Source: Lepidostoma basale
Lineage: Eukaryota; Arthropoda; Insecta; Trichoptera; Lepidostomatidae
Reading direction: 5' to 3'
Assembly (NCBI GenBank): GCA_022606425.2
Contig: JAHDVF020000861.1
Span: forward strand, 558,001-622,000
DNA: 64,000 nt
A model generated the notes under the pieces. It saw only the letters and a list, made by a program, of their open reading frames with translations. It ran no database searches and had not been told where the DNA came from. Positions 32,205 through 42,369 of the stretch are shown piece after piece; the first letter of the stretch is position 1; each line of letters opens with the position of its first letter. The position numbers and the translations under genes are program-made.

Positions 32205-32590
32205 TTTCTTATATACTTTGTATACAACTTCTTCTTCTTTCGGTGCCGTGTCAGGTCCCCCCAACGTTGGCAATCACTACAGCAAAGGCATCTCTATTCT
32301 GCGCCATTTGGAACATGTTCTGAACTCTTGTTATTCTTGTCCACTCTTTGATGTTCTGCAGCCAGGACAGCTGCCTTCTACAAACTCCCCGACGTCCCTC
32401 CACTTTACCCATTAATATCATTAATATCAACACTCAGATATATTTTAAAAAAAATTATATATCAACATATTTGATATTTAATTTTTTTTTTTTAATAAAT
32501 GTGAGTTTTGTTTACAAAGTATATAAAAAGAAACATTAAACATCTACAATACAAAGTTATGGCGAATATAGAAGAAAGACACATCATAAT
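32205..32590. mobile_element. FB/HHR unit interrupted by LINE-B
   Basis: tatatactttgtatacaac and, after the insert, aacactcagatatatttta, ttgtttacaaagtatataaa and acaaagttatggcgaatata match 10255 and 12600. The hammerhead core itself is lost. Confidence 0.55.
32228..32415 (-). mobile_element. LINE-B 3' end
   Basis: Begins with inverse (GAA)n ttcttcttct, then cggtgccgtgtcaggtcccc. The minus strand encodes MGKVEGRRGVCRRQLSWLQN, IKEWTRIT and, after a shift, NVGGT. Confidence 0.8.
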
Positions 32591-33100
32591 TATTTAAAAT
32601 AAACCTTTTGTAGGGTATGGTGGAAAGTATCGGTTTCAACTGAAGATAAACAAGTCATTTGAAATCCTTTTTATATTTCAAAAATTATTAAAATAAATGA
32701 TCATTTAGTGTAGGTTTCTGAATCGTAGCTCTTTTAGCTTTTACGTATCGTTAAAAATGCTCCGCTTTTCAAAGAAACGAATTTATAAAGCGTAATTCTA
32801 GGTGATAAATAATACCCAATGAGAATGTACTCGTTTCGCTACTTTGCAAAAAAATATTCCGCCTGCTTTTGTAAATTAAAATGTGGAAGAACCGCGATAA
32901 TTACGCTGGGAAAATGTTCAAAAGCTGAATCTTTATTCGAATCGCTGCTGTGTTGTGTATATATATTTTTTCCGTAAAATAATTAGGTGTATTTTGAAAA
33001 TTCCGCAGCCTGAAATATCGTTGCCTTTTTCGTGTGATTTTATTTGGTTGAATATTATTTGTTAGATGTCATCAACCTGAATGAAAGATTCTAAAAGTTG
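32591..33100. other. Unassigned sequence
   Basis: Nothing recognised. Confidence 0.45.
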
Positions 33101-33101
33101 A

Positions 33102-33356
33102 CGACCTGCGTGGCAGAGTGGTAGGAGTTCTGACTTCCATACCGAAGGTCCCGGGTTCGATTCGAGGAAAACATGGCATGACCAAATTAATCAATCACTA
33201 AAAGGCGACCACATTCGAAGTCGGAATAATCGACGTGCGTGCATGGTACGATGTATGAATATAGAGGAACCCCGAGAGGTATGCCAGGACAGAGCATTGT
33301 GGCGATCCATTCTCTCTGCCTATCCCTCCGGAGAAATGGCGTGATGGTTAGTTAAG
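33102..33356 (+). mobile_element. Chimera: SINE-1 tRNA head fused to LINE-A tail
   Basis: 33102-33163 is the SINE-1 head: A box ctgcgtggcagagtgg and B box ggttcgattc. At the B box it switches directly into LINE-A (gaggaaaacatggcatgacc), which continues through ARACMVRCMN-like sequence to aatggcgtgatggttagtta. A tRNA head joined to a LINE 3' end is the classic SINE architecture, so this may be a template-switch product. A later deletion joining two neighbouring repeats is the alternative. Confidence 0.75.
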
Positions 33357-33465
33357 TTTTTTTTTATTGTTATTTGTTTTATTTATAAAATTAAACCGAT
33401 GTAGATTAATGCTTACTCACGTGTCAAGGTTGGTGACGTTGCATTATTTTATTATTATCCTTTAT

Positions 33466-33700
33466 TTGCGACATTCGTGGCTGCGTGGTAAATACTATGA
33501 CTGCCACGCCGAAGGGCCCGGGTTTGATTCCCGGCGATGGAAGTGTGATTGTCACACTGTCTTTGGTCTGGTGTAGAATTCACGTGACAATAAAATGGCA
33601 ATAGATTGGCTACCTATCACATGTCACGAGAATCAATATAATTGCTACAAAAATAAATTGTATATAGTAATTGGGTTCAAACAACCTGTTGTATACATTA
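33466..33700 (+). mobile_element. SINE-1, variant 3' end
   Basis: tggctgcgtggtaaatacta (A box), gggtttgattcccggcgatg (B box), the body with acctatcacatgtcacgaga, and the variant end taaattgtatatagtaattg plus caaacaacctgttgta, then a poly(A) run. Confidence 0.8.
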
Positions 33701-33739
33701 AAAAAAAAACATTAATACATTTACATTATTTGTATTGAT

Positions 33740-34075
33740 AGGCATCATCATCAGCCGTCTGTCATCCACTGCTGAATATAGGCCTCTCCCAAAGCACGCC
33801 ACCGCCCCCTATCCATTGCCGCTTCCATCCATCCAGGTCCAGCAATCCTCTTCAGATTGTCGGTCCAGCAGGCAGGGGGACGTCCAACTCTGTGGAATCC
33901 TATACGCGGTCTCCACTCCAGAACTCGTCTCCCCCATCGGTCGTCGGTTCTCCGACGGATATGGCCAGGTCATGTTGACGAATAAATTCGTTTCTAAATC
34001 CGTCCCTCAAGGTTACTCCAAGCATGGCTCTTTCTATGGCGCATTGGGCGACCTTGATACGCATGGAATATATTT
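33740..34075 (-). mobile_element. LINE-G 3' end with (GAT)n tail
   Basis: The minus strand encodes VAQCAIERAMLGVTLRDGFR and NEFIRQ. After frameshifts it gives YRIPQSWTSPCLL and GLYSAVDD-like residues and terminates in gatgatgatg. The AQRAMERAMLG(V/I)SLRDR block is typical of a widespread insect LINE C-terminus. Related to 37930. Confidence 0.75.
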
Positions 34076-34082
34076 TTTTTAT

Positions 34083-34330
34083 CTCCCAACATGCAGAACC
34101 AACCTGCGTTTGGTGATGCCGGAGAGGAGAGCAATAAAACTGCTGAACATGATCGCTTCGGATATTGACGTTTTTCATATAAGTGAAAGTATTTTTAAAA
34201 GACAAATATACTTGACTTTGGAGAGTATCTTGTATTCCTAAATTCGAACCATCTCTTAACGTTCCTGGTATTATATTTTATCTGTTCTCAATAGATGCCT
34301 TAAATTATAACTGTTGTTTTTCATTTGTGT
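34083..34330 (+). mobile_element. LINE-E 3' end
   Basis: A frame ending at 34241 encodes CRTNLRLVMPERRAIKLLNM, IASDIDVFHISESIFK and TLESILYS-stop. The 3' region tgttctcaatagatgcctta matches the other copies. Confidence 0.7.
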
Positions 34331-35140
34331 TAAGGAAAATAGCTATTTGAATACAAATATTGTAAAATTAGTGCGATTCCTCAAACATAGTGCATTTATG
34401 ACTAAGAAGCTATTGTACGAGTATGCTAGAAAACAAGTCTGTACTAACTACAGCTAGTGCGTTCTTGATAAGTAAAACTGCACTCGAAGTCTTAGTTAAT
34501 GCGTTTATGAAAACTGAAAAACCGAGAAAATGAAGAAATCATGAAATGTCACTTTGAGAATGTTGTAGATATTGTTTTCCTGATACCAGATAATGTAATA
34601 ACTCAATTTCGACAAAAACCTTAGTTGATGCGTTTATCGTAAGCGCGGCAGTGCTATGCAAAAGTTATTCTATCTGACATCGCTACGCGGAACATCCTTC
34701 GTTGAAGCATTTTGAAAAAAAAAGTCACTTATATATGTTTTCTATGTTTTCTTACAAACCTATGTTTTCTTACAAACTAAATCATTCTAGCTATAATTGA
34801 TTATATCAGTATGTTTCATGAATATCAAATAATCAATTAACACACACCCGAGATCCTGATGCTCACGACCTTTTTATATGACTAAAATCAATCGTAGCGG
34901 GTAGATTGTTAATTTTAACCCTCCCTTCCCTGTGATGGGTATCTTCTACACGTTGCTTCTAATAACCATCAATATTTCTATACATTTAATTAATACAAGA
35001 TTAAGATTTTAGGTAGTCCTCCATAATATATTTATGCATTGATTAAAAAAATAATATTAATAATAATCAGAATTCATCGGGTACATCGGAGGTATTTTGT
35101 GAACATCGGAAACAAAATTCGTAGCGCTGAGTACGCTACA
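34331..35140. other. Unassigned sequence
   Basis: Nothing recognised. Confidence 0.45.
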
Positions 35141-35285
35141 CTATATTCGCATCTCACTCTTGCATATGTTCTAGCTCAATGTTCTCACTCTCGGCCGTCC
35201 CGCCGCCGCCGGCAATCGCTTTCGGGCTTCCAGCCAGAGCGGGTCTATCTATGCCCGTTCCGTGAGCGTTGCCAGATGTTTTTTT
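35140..35285. other. GC-rich patch of unknown nature
   Basis: ggccgtcccgccgccgccgg lies within an AT-rich surrounding, then a T run. An 88-residue plus-strand frame (35039-35305) overlaps it but resembles no known family. Confidence 0.3.
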
Positions 35286-35950
35286 TAAATGTTTTTAGCA
35301 ATTAAATCTCAATTATTATAATTTTTTAGTTCAATTATAATTATATAAGGGGATTAGCTATGAATGTTCCTATTTTTTCGATTTAAATCGCTAATTTTTT
35401 AACGCGTACTGACTACCCTACACCGGAACGCACGTTTTAATTTTAGCACCGTAAGGGAAAGGTTAAAACAACCCAACACTTTGTGGAGAATTTTAAATGG
35501 AGTTTTCTCATTAATCATAGAACAAAGTTGATTAGTATGTCTGTGACCCTATGATTAGTAATCGATATAGTTATATTCGTGGATTGTATTTTTGGAATTT
35601 TCGTATCTTTTAATTGAGTTCAATTTTACACATCGAATAGACATGCCCGAAATAATTTTCCTTTCAACATTATCATGTCCCATACTTACTTATATATGCA
35701 TTGATATATCTTTGAACTCAATGGAAAGTGAGCATGACTTTATTGACAATTAAAAAATAATCCATCTTACTTGTTTATGGATACATAGTATTATACGAGT
35801 ACGAGTATGTTATATCTCTGAAACTGTAAATACTTGTTTTTTGTGATGTGCATTTTATTGTGTTTTATAAATACCTTGTAAAGTTAAAATTAATTGATAC
35901 TTTTGTATACTGTCTTCTTTACACGTAGATTCATACATATGTATTATTTA
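35286..35950. other. Unassigned AT-rich sequence
   Basis: Nothing recognised. Confidence 0.45.
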
Positions 35951-35954
35951 TCTA

Positions 35955-36200
35955 CACCATTGGTTCCCAACCTTTTTTCGTCTACCGCCCCCTTTACTGT
36001 AATCTTTATCTGTATCTATTTAAAATCGCAACGTCAAAATTTAAAAAAAAATGTCGTCTCTAGCCTACAAGTTAGTTGGAAGTATGCATGTGTCAAAGAC
36101 TTTTCCTCTAAGACATGGGCCGGCAACCTTTTGTTCTGAAAGGGCCAAATATTTGATGTGGGGATAAGTGCGGGCCGCACTTAGATCACATGTCATTACA
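35955..36200 (+). mobile_element. hAT-like terminal fragments
   Basis: ccattggttcccaacctttt with ctaccgccccc, and downstream gggccggcaaccttttgttc with gggccaaatatttgatg, resemble ends of hAT-type non-autonomous elements. No transposase and no confirmed 8-bp duplication. Confidence 0.35.
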
Positions 36201-36226
36201 GTATACCTACAATATTTAACCTAACT

Positions 36227-36400
36227 AACTAACCATCACGCCGTCTCTCCGAAAGGGAAGGCAGAAATGATAGACTTCCACACGTTAACCGATGCGGCAC
36301 TCCATCCTTCTCTTTTCGCCCCCGCGGGAGACGCGGTGTGATGGGTTGCGAACCTCATCGCCACCAGCAGGGATCTCCCACTTCTACAATATTTGTGTAC
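36227..36400 (-). mobile_element. LINE-A-na copy
   Basis: Inverse tail ctaactaaccatcacgccgt. The minus strand encodes GRSLLVAMRFATHHTASPAG, AKREGWSAASV and SAFPFGETA-stop in one frame: an intact junction between the unique module and the LINE-A terminus. Confidence 0.85.
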
Positions 36401-36574
36401 AAATATTTCAGTTTTAAAAATCAAATGCTTATTGCATAGTTTTACGACATTTATTGTAGTTAATAATATTAATGAGATTTTCGTGGTTGCATTTGACTTG
36501 CAAGTGTTTTTATTAAAATTTTTGAGACGCATAGAATTGTCCACAATATTGAACTAAAATTCACAATATGGAAA

Positions 36575-37020
36575 AACAAAGACATGGCCATTAAGAGTAA
36601 GATGAGAATCTATAAAGCATGCGTAAGACCAATAATAACATATGGGGTTGAAGCAAGGGCAGACACAGTAAGGACCAAAAATGTTTTGAGGACTTCCGAA
36701 ATGAAGACACTGAGGACGATAGCAGGCAAGACACTGGGGGATCGCGTGAGGAACACCAGAATAAGAGAGATATGTGAGGTTGAGGATATTATAAGATGGA
36801 GCAGACAGCGAAAAAGGGACTGGTACGGCCATGTTCCATGTGTTCAAAGAATGGACACCACCAGACTCCCCTATATTGCATTGCATAATCAACCTCATGG
36901 GATCGTCCTCGTGGAAGATCTCCTAATAGATGGAAGGATAGCTGGGAATCTACCTCACAGGAGGAGCAACACTCTGGAGAAAAGACCACATAGGTCTACA
37001 ATAAGGAAGAAGAAGAAGAA
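36575..37020 (+). mobile_element. LINE-F 3' end with (AAG)n tail
   Basis: An open frame encodes SKMRIYKACVRPIITYGVEA, RADTVRTKNVLRTSEMKTLR, TIAGKTLGDRVRN and IREICEVEDIIRWSRQR, and then degrades into NTLEKRPHRSTI and (AAG)n at 37006-37020. This is the region after the reverse-transcriptase thumb of a LINE. Confidence 0.8.
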
Positions 37021-37690
37021 GATAGAACTGTCTAAATGTGAATCCGATAACAGTGTTTGTTTTTTCGATAATTCAAAATTGAAAAATGTATCGTATGATA
37101 ACGTCCGTCAAGAACGGCGAGAATCTTGCGGGCTGCTGGTTGCCGACCCATGCTTTAAGACATTATAAAATTTCATCTTACATTTTCTTAAATAAATAGT
37201 CCATAATAAAGTAAGTTTGTTGGAATAATTGTAATGTTACCTGCTTAGGTCCCACGTTTATTACAGTTCTGAGTAAACCCATCATTGTGTACGATCTAGC
37301 ATACACATTTCTCGAAAGAGGAAACAATTATCACATTATGGAATTTGTTTCTCGAGTAGGCTCTCGTTAATTAACGGTTTTGCATTTTTCATTATTTTTC
37401 CCACAATTCATTATTATTTTTCTTTTGAAGCATGCTCTGCTTATTTCGTGTCGTGTTTTCAATTATCTCGCAATCTTCACGTATCGAAATTTCTATACCT
37501 ACAAGTATAATGCGTATTGCTATTTTTTCACAATACACGTTTTTCTTTTCTTATCTATAGAAATTTACAGAATTCCATTTTTCTGTATTAAAAATGTATC
37601 ATGCCTGTCTTTTTAATTGAAAAGAGTTTTTGATGGAATGTTTATTTCACGATCTTGATTATAAATATTTTCCAACACTACCATTCCTAA
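37021..37690. other. Unassigned sequence
   Basis: Nothing recognised. Confidence 0.45.
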
Positions 37691-37694
37691 ATAT

Positions 37695-37870
37695 GTTTTA
37701 AAAAAATATATATTAATACGCTTTTTTTGTAGCGAAAGTGATTGTACAAAAGACACAATCTGTGTCTTTTGTCACCCTGACGAAGCTCCGGCGAGAGCGA
37801 AACCGGTTGGTCGTAACAAAATAAGCGGTGGAAAATAATATAAAAATGTTATGGATGGTTGAGTATTAGT
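37695..37870 (+). mobile_element. FB/HHR unit
   Basis: Contains hairpin acaaaagacacaatctgtgtcttttgt (37746-37772) followed by a hammerhead-like core at 37777-37803. It resembles 19985 and 46525 in core and stem I. Confidence 0.65.
37766..37822 (+). ncRNA. Hammerhead ribozyme-like motif
   Basis: UUUUGUCACC, core CUGACGA (37777-37783), stem II with CUC/GAG, GAAAC (37799-37803), CGGUU, then GGUCGUAACAAAA. ACC pairs with GGU, and UUUUGU with ACAAAA, giving a stem I with an internal loop as in natural type I hammerheads. Palindromic ACCGGU would form stem III. Cleavage after GUU is an inference. Confidence 0.6.
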
Positions 37871-37929
37871 TTTGTAAAACTCCTTTATTAATTTATAATA
37901 GTAAACACGGGACACAATATTCGATTGGG

Positions 37930-38300
37930 CCGAGATAACCAAACCGCAGAGCTAAAAAAAAGAATTGGACTAAGCTGGGCAGCTTTCGGAAACATGAGTT
38001 ACATCCTTAAAAACCGTAAAATACCGGACAATCTGAAACGAAAAGTCTATGAGGGCTGCGTTCTGCCAGTTGGGACTTATGGTCTTGAAGTTGAAACTTG
38101 AAACTGTTACATTGTCCATACAAAGTGCCGAGAAACTACGAGTGACCCAAAGAGTCATATTAGGAATAAGCCTAAGAGACAGAGTCAGAAACGAGGGCAT
38201 TCTCAAACTGAACCTAATCGCCAAACAGTGCGTCCTTATATTGAATTTAGAAATCTTAAGGGTGGGGGAGAAGGTATATAATGCAAATTTTTGAGTAGTT
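37930..38300 (+). mobile_element. LINE-G fragment
   Basis: Encodes LSWAAFGNMSYILKNRKIPD, NLKRKVYEGCVLPVGTYGLE, then out of frame SAEKLRVTQRVILGISLRDR and VRNEGI. It is broken by a small frameshift near 38100 and merges into a foldback. Confidence 0.75.
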
Positions 38301-38553
38301 AAATAAAACAATTTTAAAGTTTTTTTTTAGAACTAATGATGAGTGGTAGGTAAATTTAAAACTGAATTTATAGAAAAAATAAATTTACCTATAAACTTAA
38401 CTATCACTCATCATTAGTTATAAAAAAAAACTTGTTGTTTTATTTAACAGCTCAAAAATTTGCGTTATATACTTTCCCCCCACCCTTAAGATTACTAAAT
38501 TCAATATAAGGACACACCGTTTGGCGATTAGGTTCAGTTTGAAAATGCCCTCG
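38194..38553. mobile_element. Foldback that includes LINE-G coding sequence
   Basis: Arms of about 165 bp: gagggcattctcaaactgaa (38194) is inverted at 38534-38553, and the centre lies near 38370 between aggtaaattta and taaatttacct. The inverted duplication therefore starts inside the LINE-G fragment. Confidence 0.7.
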
Positions 38554-38639
38554 CAAGGCGAAATAAATTTGTCACAGTTAATATAAATTAAATCCAAGTA
38601 AAACCACTAAAGAATCGTGTTTACTAAATATTATAAATT

Positions 38640-38948
38640 ACAATTTGTTTTTTTGAATGTATACAAATACTTGTAGACAAATACTGGAATTTAATCATTT
38701 TTAAGGATTAATTGTATCTCAATAGAGACGAAGATGTAAATTGTTTTTTTTTTGGAAACAGAATATGGTAGTGGTGGTCGTAAGAAGGGCGGAATGGGGA
38801 ATGTTGTTAACATAAAGCGATCGCTTAACCCAACCAATGACAGGTCATAAGTCCTGTAAACGCCTCGACTACCATATTCTGTTTCCAAAAAAAAAAAAAA
38901 AAACAATTTACATCTTCGTCTCTATTGAGATACAATTAATCCTTATTA
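38640..38948. mobile_element. R5 foldback copy
   Basis: aaggattaattgtatctcaa (38702) and its inverse at about 38924-38943 bracket the R5 body (ggcggaatggggaatgttgt, cataaagcgatcgcttaacc). Arms of ~70 bp include runs of T and A. Confidence 0.75.
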
Positions 38949-38964
38949 TAAATTAATATGAAAG

Positions 38965-39050
38965 TGTATTAATATTACTTTTAATAATGCCACACCACAA
39001 ATTAAGTGCTCCATACGAGTACAAATATATTTACCTTGAAACGACATCTT
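38965..39050 (+). mobile_element. FB/HHR end fragment
   Basis: aataatgccacaccacaaat and taagtgctccatac match the ends of units at 20145 and 46535 (inverse). No ribozyme core here. Confidence 0.45.
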
Positions 39051-39117
39051 GTCATCCGCTGTATTCGGAAATACTTTATCGTGTTATTGATTGAAACTTG
39101 TATTTTATTTATATCTA

Positions 39118-39822
39118 CATAATATATGTATGAAAGTGAAGCCTGGATGAAAGTAGCATAAATGCCGTAGAAATGAAATCCCTAAGAAGAATGTGTAGAA
39201 AAACAATTTATGATAGAGTACCTAACGAAGAAGTTGAATTAATAAAGATTTTCTGCTTAATGCTTACAACTAATCTTAATTGATGGCGCTAGTGTAGATT
39301 GAACAAAAATATGTGAAGTGTTCTTCAACATAATAGCATTTATACATCTTTCAAAAACTTGTCAGACGTAGTGGTCGTAAGAAGGGCGAAATGGGGAATG
39401 TTGTATTACATAAAGCGATCGCTTAACCCAACCAAATGATAAGTCATAAGTCCTGTAAACGCCTTGATGACTATATTCTGTTTTAAAAAAATAATAAAAT
39501 CATCTTCGTCTCTATTGAGATACAATTAATCCTTAAATAACGAAGAAGTAATAAAGAAACGTAAGCCCTTAATTTTATATAGGATGAATGCATCCTAAAT
39601 AAAATTATGTTAGGATCAATAAGATGGTTTGGACATATGGAGCAAATGGATGAGGGAGTAATGGTTAAATATTATAGATCAACAATCGACGAGCGTGCGT
39701 ATCATGGTGTGTGAATGTTGATGAGTCGCAACAGTTATGTCATGATAGAACAGTGTGGCAGTCCATCCTCTCTGCACTCATCCTCTCACCCCATCCGGGA
39801 AAACTGCGCGATGATTAATTAA
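39118..39822 (+). mobile_element. LINE-A copy interrupted by R5
   Basis: Left part 39118-39234 (MYESEAW-like, NAVEMKSLRRMCRKTIYDRV, PNEE). Right part 39550-39822 (IRWFGHMEQMDEGVMV through a decayed terminus, tail gcgatgattaattaatta). The reading is continuous when the insert and one duplication are ignored. Confidence 0.85.
39235..39537. mobile_element. R5 insertion, 303 bp, 12-bp target-site duplication
   Basis: taacgaagaagt occurs at 39223-39234 and 39538-39549, exactly flanking 303 bp. This defines R5's ends here: tgaattaataaag at the left and aattaatccttaaa at the right. A 12-bp duplication fits retroposition better than most cut-and-paste transposons. No tRNA head or frame is visible. 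Confidence 0.85.
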
Positions 39823-39825
39823 TTA

Positions 39826-40225
39826 CAATATTAATATTTGAAATATTATATAACTTATAAATAACCGTAAAGTCATTAAATTATTATTCGCACAAAAATA
39901 GCATTTAATTAAAATACACAAATTAATCAATCAATATGAAGAAATAATCTAAATTAATTAAACATTAGTACATAAATAGTCATTTATAATCGTGTTATAA
40001 ATAAAATAATGAAAATTATTCACTTTGGCACACTCCGTTGACCTTCTGTTTCCTTAGATTTATATCAAAGTAAAGAAAATTAATTAAGAGCCAATTCAAT
40101 TTAACCTCTATAGTGCGGCTGGCTACATTTGCAGTCCAAGAATGGTTATGTACTATAACAGACTATATTTGCGGTTCTTGTTTGAAAAACAAAATTATTT
40201 CCTTGTGACACATTTAAAATTTTAT
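39826..40225. other. Unassigned AT-rich sequence
   Basis: Nothing recognised. Confidence 0.45.
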
Positions 40226-40227
40226 TT

Positions 40228-40665
40228 ATTTATAAACTAACTAACCAACACGCTGTCTTGTCAGAATTCATGTAATGCCACACTTTTATTTTTTGACATG
40301 ATTCCCTAGTTCCCTCAACATTAGTACATCGTGTCATGCGTGTGCGTCGATTTCTCTGACTCCTCACGCGGCCGATATTCAATAATTGATATATTTGATC
40401 GTGCCACGTCTTCCTCGGTCTTCCTCTATTTCTAGTTCCATTTACATCGTTAACATATTTTTTAACCATTCTTTCCAAGTGTCCAAACCATCTTAATGTT
40501 CCTTTCATTATTTTGTTCATAATACTTTCATTCGCACCGCATTCACTTCTTATATAATATTTTCATTCGACATTCTATCATACACATTCTATTTTCATCC
40601 TTCTTTTGCCAGTTCCATACATAAGGGTCGGTACAATAACATCATTGTGCACTGCCTTGCTACAA
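40228..40665 (-). mobile_element. LINE-A 3' end
   Basis: Inverse tail aaactaactaaccaacacgc. The minus strand encodes MNKIMKGTLRWFGHLERMVK, YVNDVNGTRNRGRPRKTWHD and QIYQLLNIGRVRSQRNRRTR, with the start region (DRNNGAQCS-like) at 40600-40660. Confidence 0.85.
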
Positions 40666-41425
40666 AATTGTATGCAATATCATGATGAACTGGGGCTTTC
40701 TGTCTGAGATATAAATGTAGCCAACTGCAGTTCGAGACTATTTTTTTCACTGCAAATGAAGTCATCCGCACAATAGGGGTTATAAAGTGCTCCCAGTTTA
40801 ATGACTTGGTTTAATTATAAACTGCTAGGAATAGCTCGGCGCTTGTATTGTAGAAACCAAACAAATGTTTTGTTGATTCTTCATTGTGGATTCGTAATAA
40901 TATGTTGAACGCAATCAAGTAATATGCTTGTGTGTTTGTTATTTGAATTGTTCGTTTATCAGAGGTGTGTACATTCCAAATAAATAGAGATACCAGGGGG
41001 TTGAACGACCCTGCTGTGAGGTTACGTGGATAGATCAGTACCGACGCGCGGACAATAGTATATTTGAATTTATACTTATTTTTGCGCGTTTAGTAGAAGG
41101 AAATTGAGAGCTGCGCGCGCACCCTATTGCGGAAGTGCGACACGATGTAGTTAGCCATCAATGATGAAAAACAGACGCATGTTTTACACGTGCCGCCAAC
41201 TCCCGTATTAAACTTGTCATAAAACGAAACATAAATGAAGTTTGTCGAAGTACTGTCATATTTTAGTGGGGTAATTTCTAATATGTCGCGCAATAATATT
41301 TTTAAAAACTAATTCATACACTATTATACTAAATATGTTAGTACAATAATTCAGCTTCTGATTGTAGATCTTGCGATCTGTCTTATGCAGGATATCAACT
41401 TTCTTCCTGTGATGAAGGCGACCAG
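40666..41425. other. Unassigned sequence
   Basis: Nothing recognised; short GC-richer patches at about 41030-41200. Confidence 0.4.
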
Positions 41426-41427
41426 CC

Positions 41428-41765
41428 TTCTCTCCAGCTCTTTGTTGATCGTCCTGGTGTATGACGGCCCTTTGGAGTCTCGTGCATCACGATCTTAGGA
41501 ATTCTTGCTGGATCCATTCTCTCGATATAGTCCCTCCAGAATCGTCTTCTCTCCCTACTCCATCACACTATGTCATCAATTTTGCAGGATTTGCGTATTT
41601 CTTCATTGGGTATCCTATCTCTAAGGGTTCTCATTTCTGCTACTCTTAAGAGATGTTTGGTTCTGACAGTGTCGGCTCTTGCTTCGATTCCGTAAGTCAT
41701 TATGGGCCTGATACATGTTTTATATACAACAATTCGTTTATTAGTAATACAAATCACAGTTTCTG
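41428..41765 (-). mobile_element. LINE-F 3' end
   Basis: The minus strand encodes ITNKRIVVYKTCIRPIMTYG, IEARADTVRTKHLLRVAEMR, TLRDRIPNEEIRKSCKIDDI, then a stop and WSRE...ILEGLYREN. It is a relative of the copy at 36575 with a 24-bp deletion after MRTLR. Confidence 0.75.
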
Positions 41766-42212
41766 AAGTTACATGATGAATTGAGCCATCAATGATTACA
41801 TAATTAATTCCTTTTCCTACATTGTTTAATGAAAAATTTATCCGTGACAAAACATGTGTTCTAAAACGTTAAAAGTGTTTTTTGTTTTGTTATGCCATAG
41901 AAGTATTACTTCTTACGTACCTACGAGTACTTATAGTTTATTTTTTTAAAGACTTAATTTTCCCGGGGTCAGTCGAGGACGTTCATCAGCACGACTAATC
42001 GCCTTTGTTGTCTCGTAATATTCATTTCATTGCACTTATTAGGTATATAATTTGTGTATTCAGCTGAATCTGTAAATTTCATTGTGGTTGTCACACGCCA
42101 ATTTCGCGTGCATAGCTTACGTAGTTGTGTGTTTTTATTTTCATATCGAGCCATGACGCGACGCTTCTGGTGTACGCATACTCGCGACACAAGTCATTGA
42201 ATGTAGTTTTTT
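41766..42212. other. Unassigned sequence
   Basis: Nothing recognised. Confidence 0.4.
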
Positions 42213-42369
42213 TTAACCCTTTCCGGTCCTTTGTCGAATGACATTCGACATCAAATTTATTCCAGTGAGTCCTATGTCGAATGTCATTCGACATTTTTCT
42301 TCTTTTTATTATTTAATTTATTTAAAAAAAAACAATTGGGTTATATGGATACATTTTTAGATCTTACTA

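Noticed and set aside
33735..34241. 168-codon plus-strand frame as a host gene
   Set aside because: Its first part is antisense to a LINE-G C-terminus and its last part is the LINE-E C-terminus, so the frame is a fusion of two repeats.
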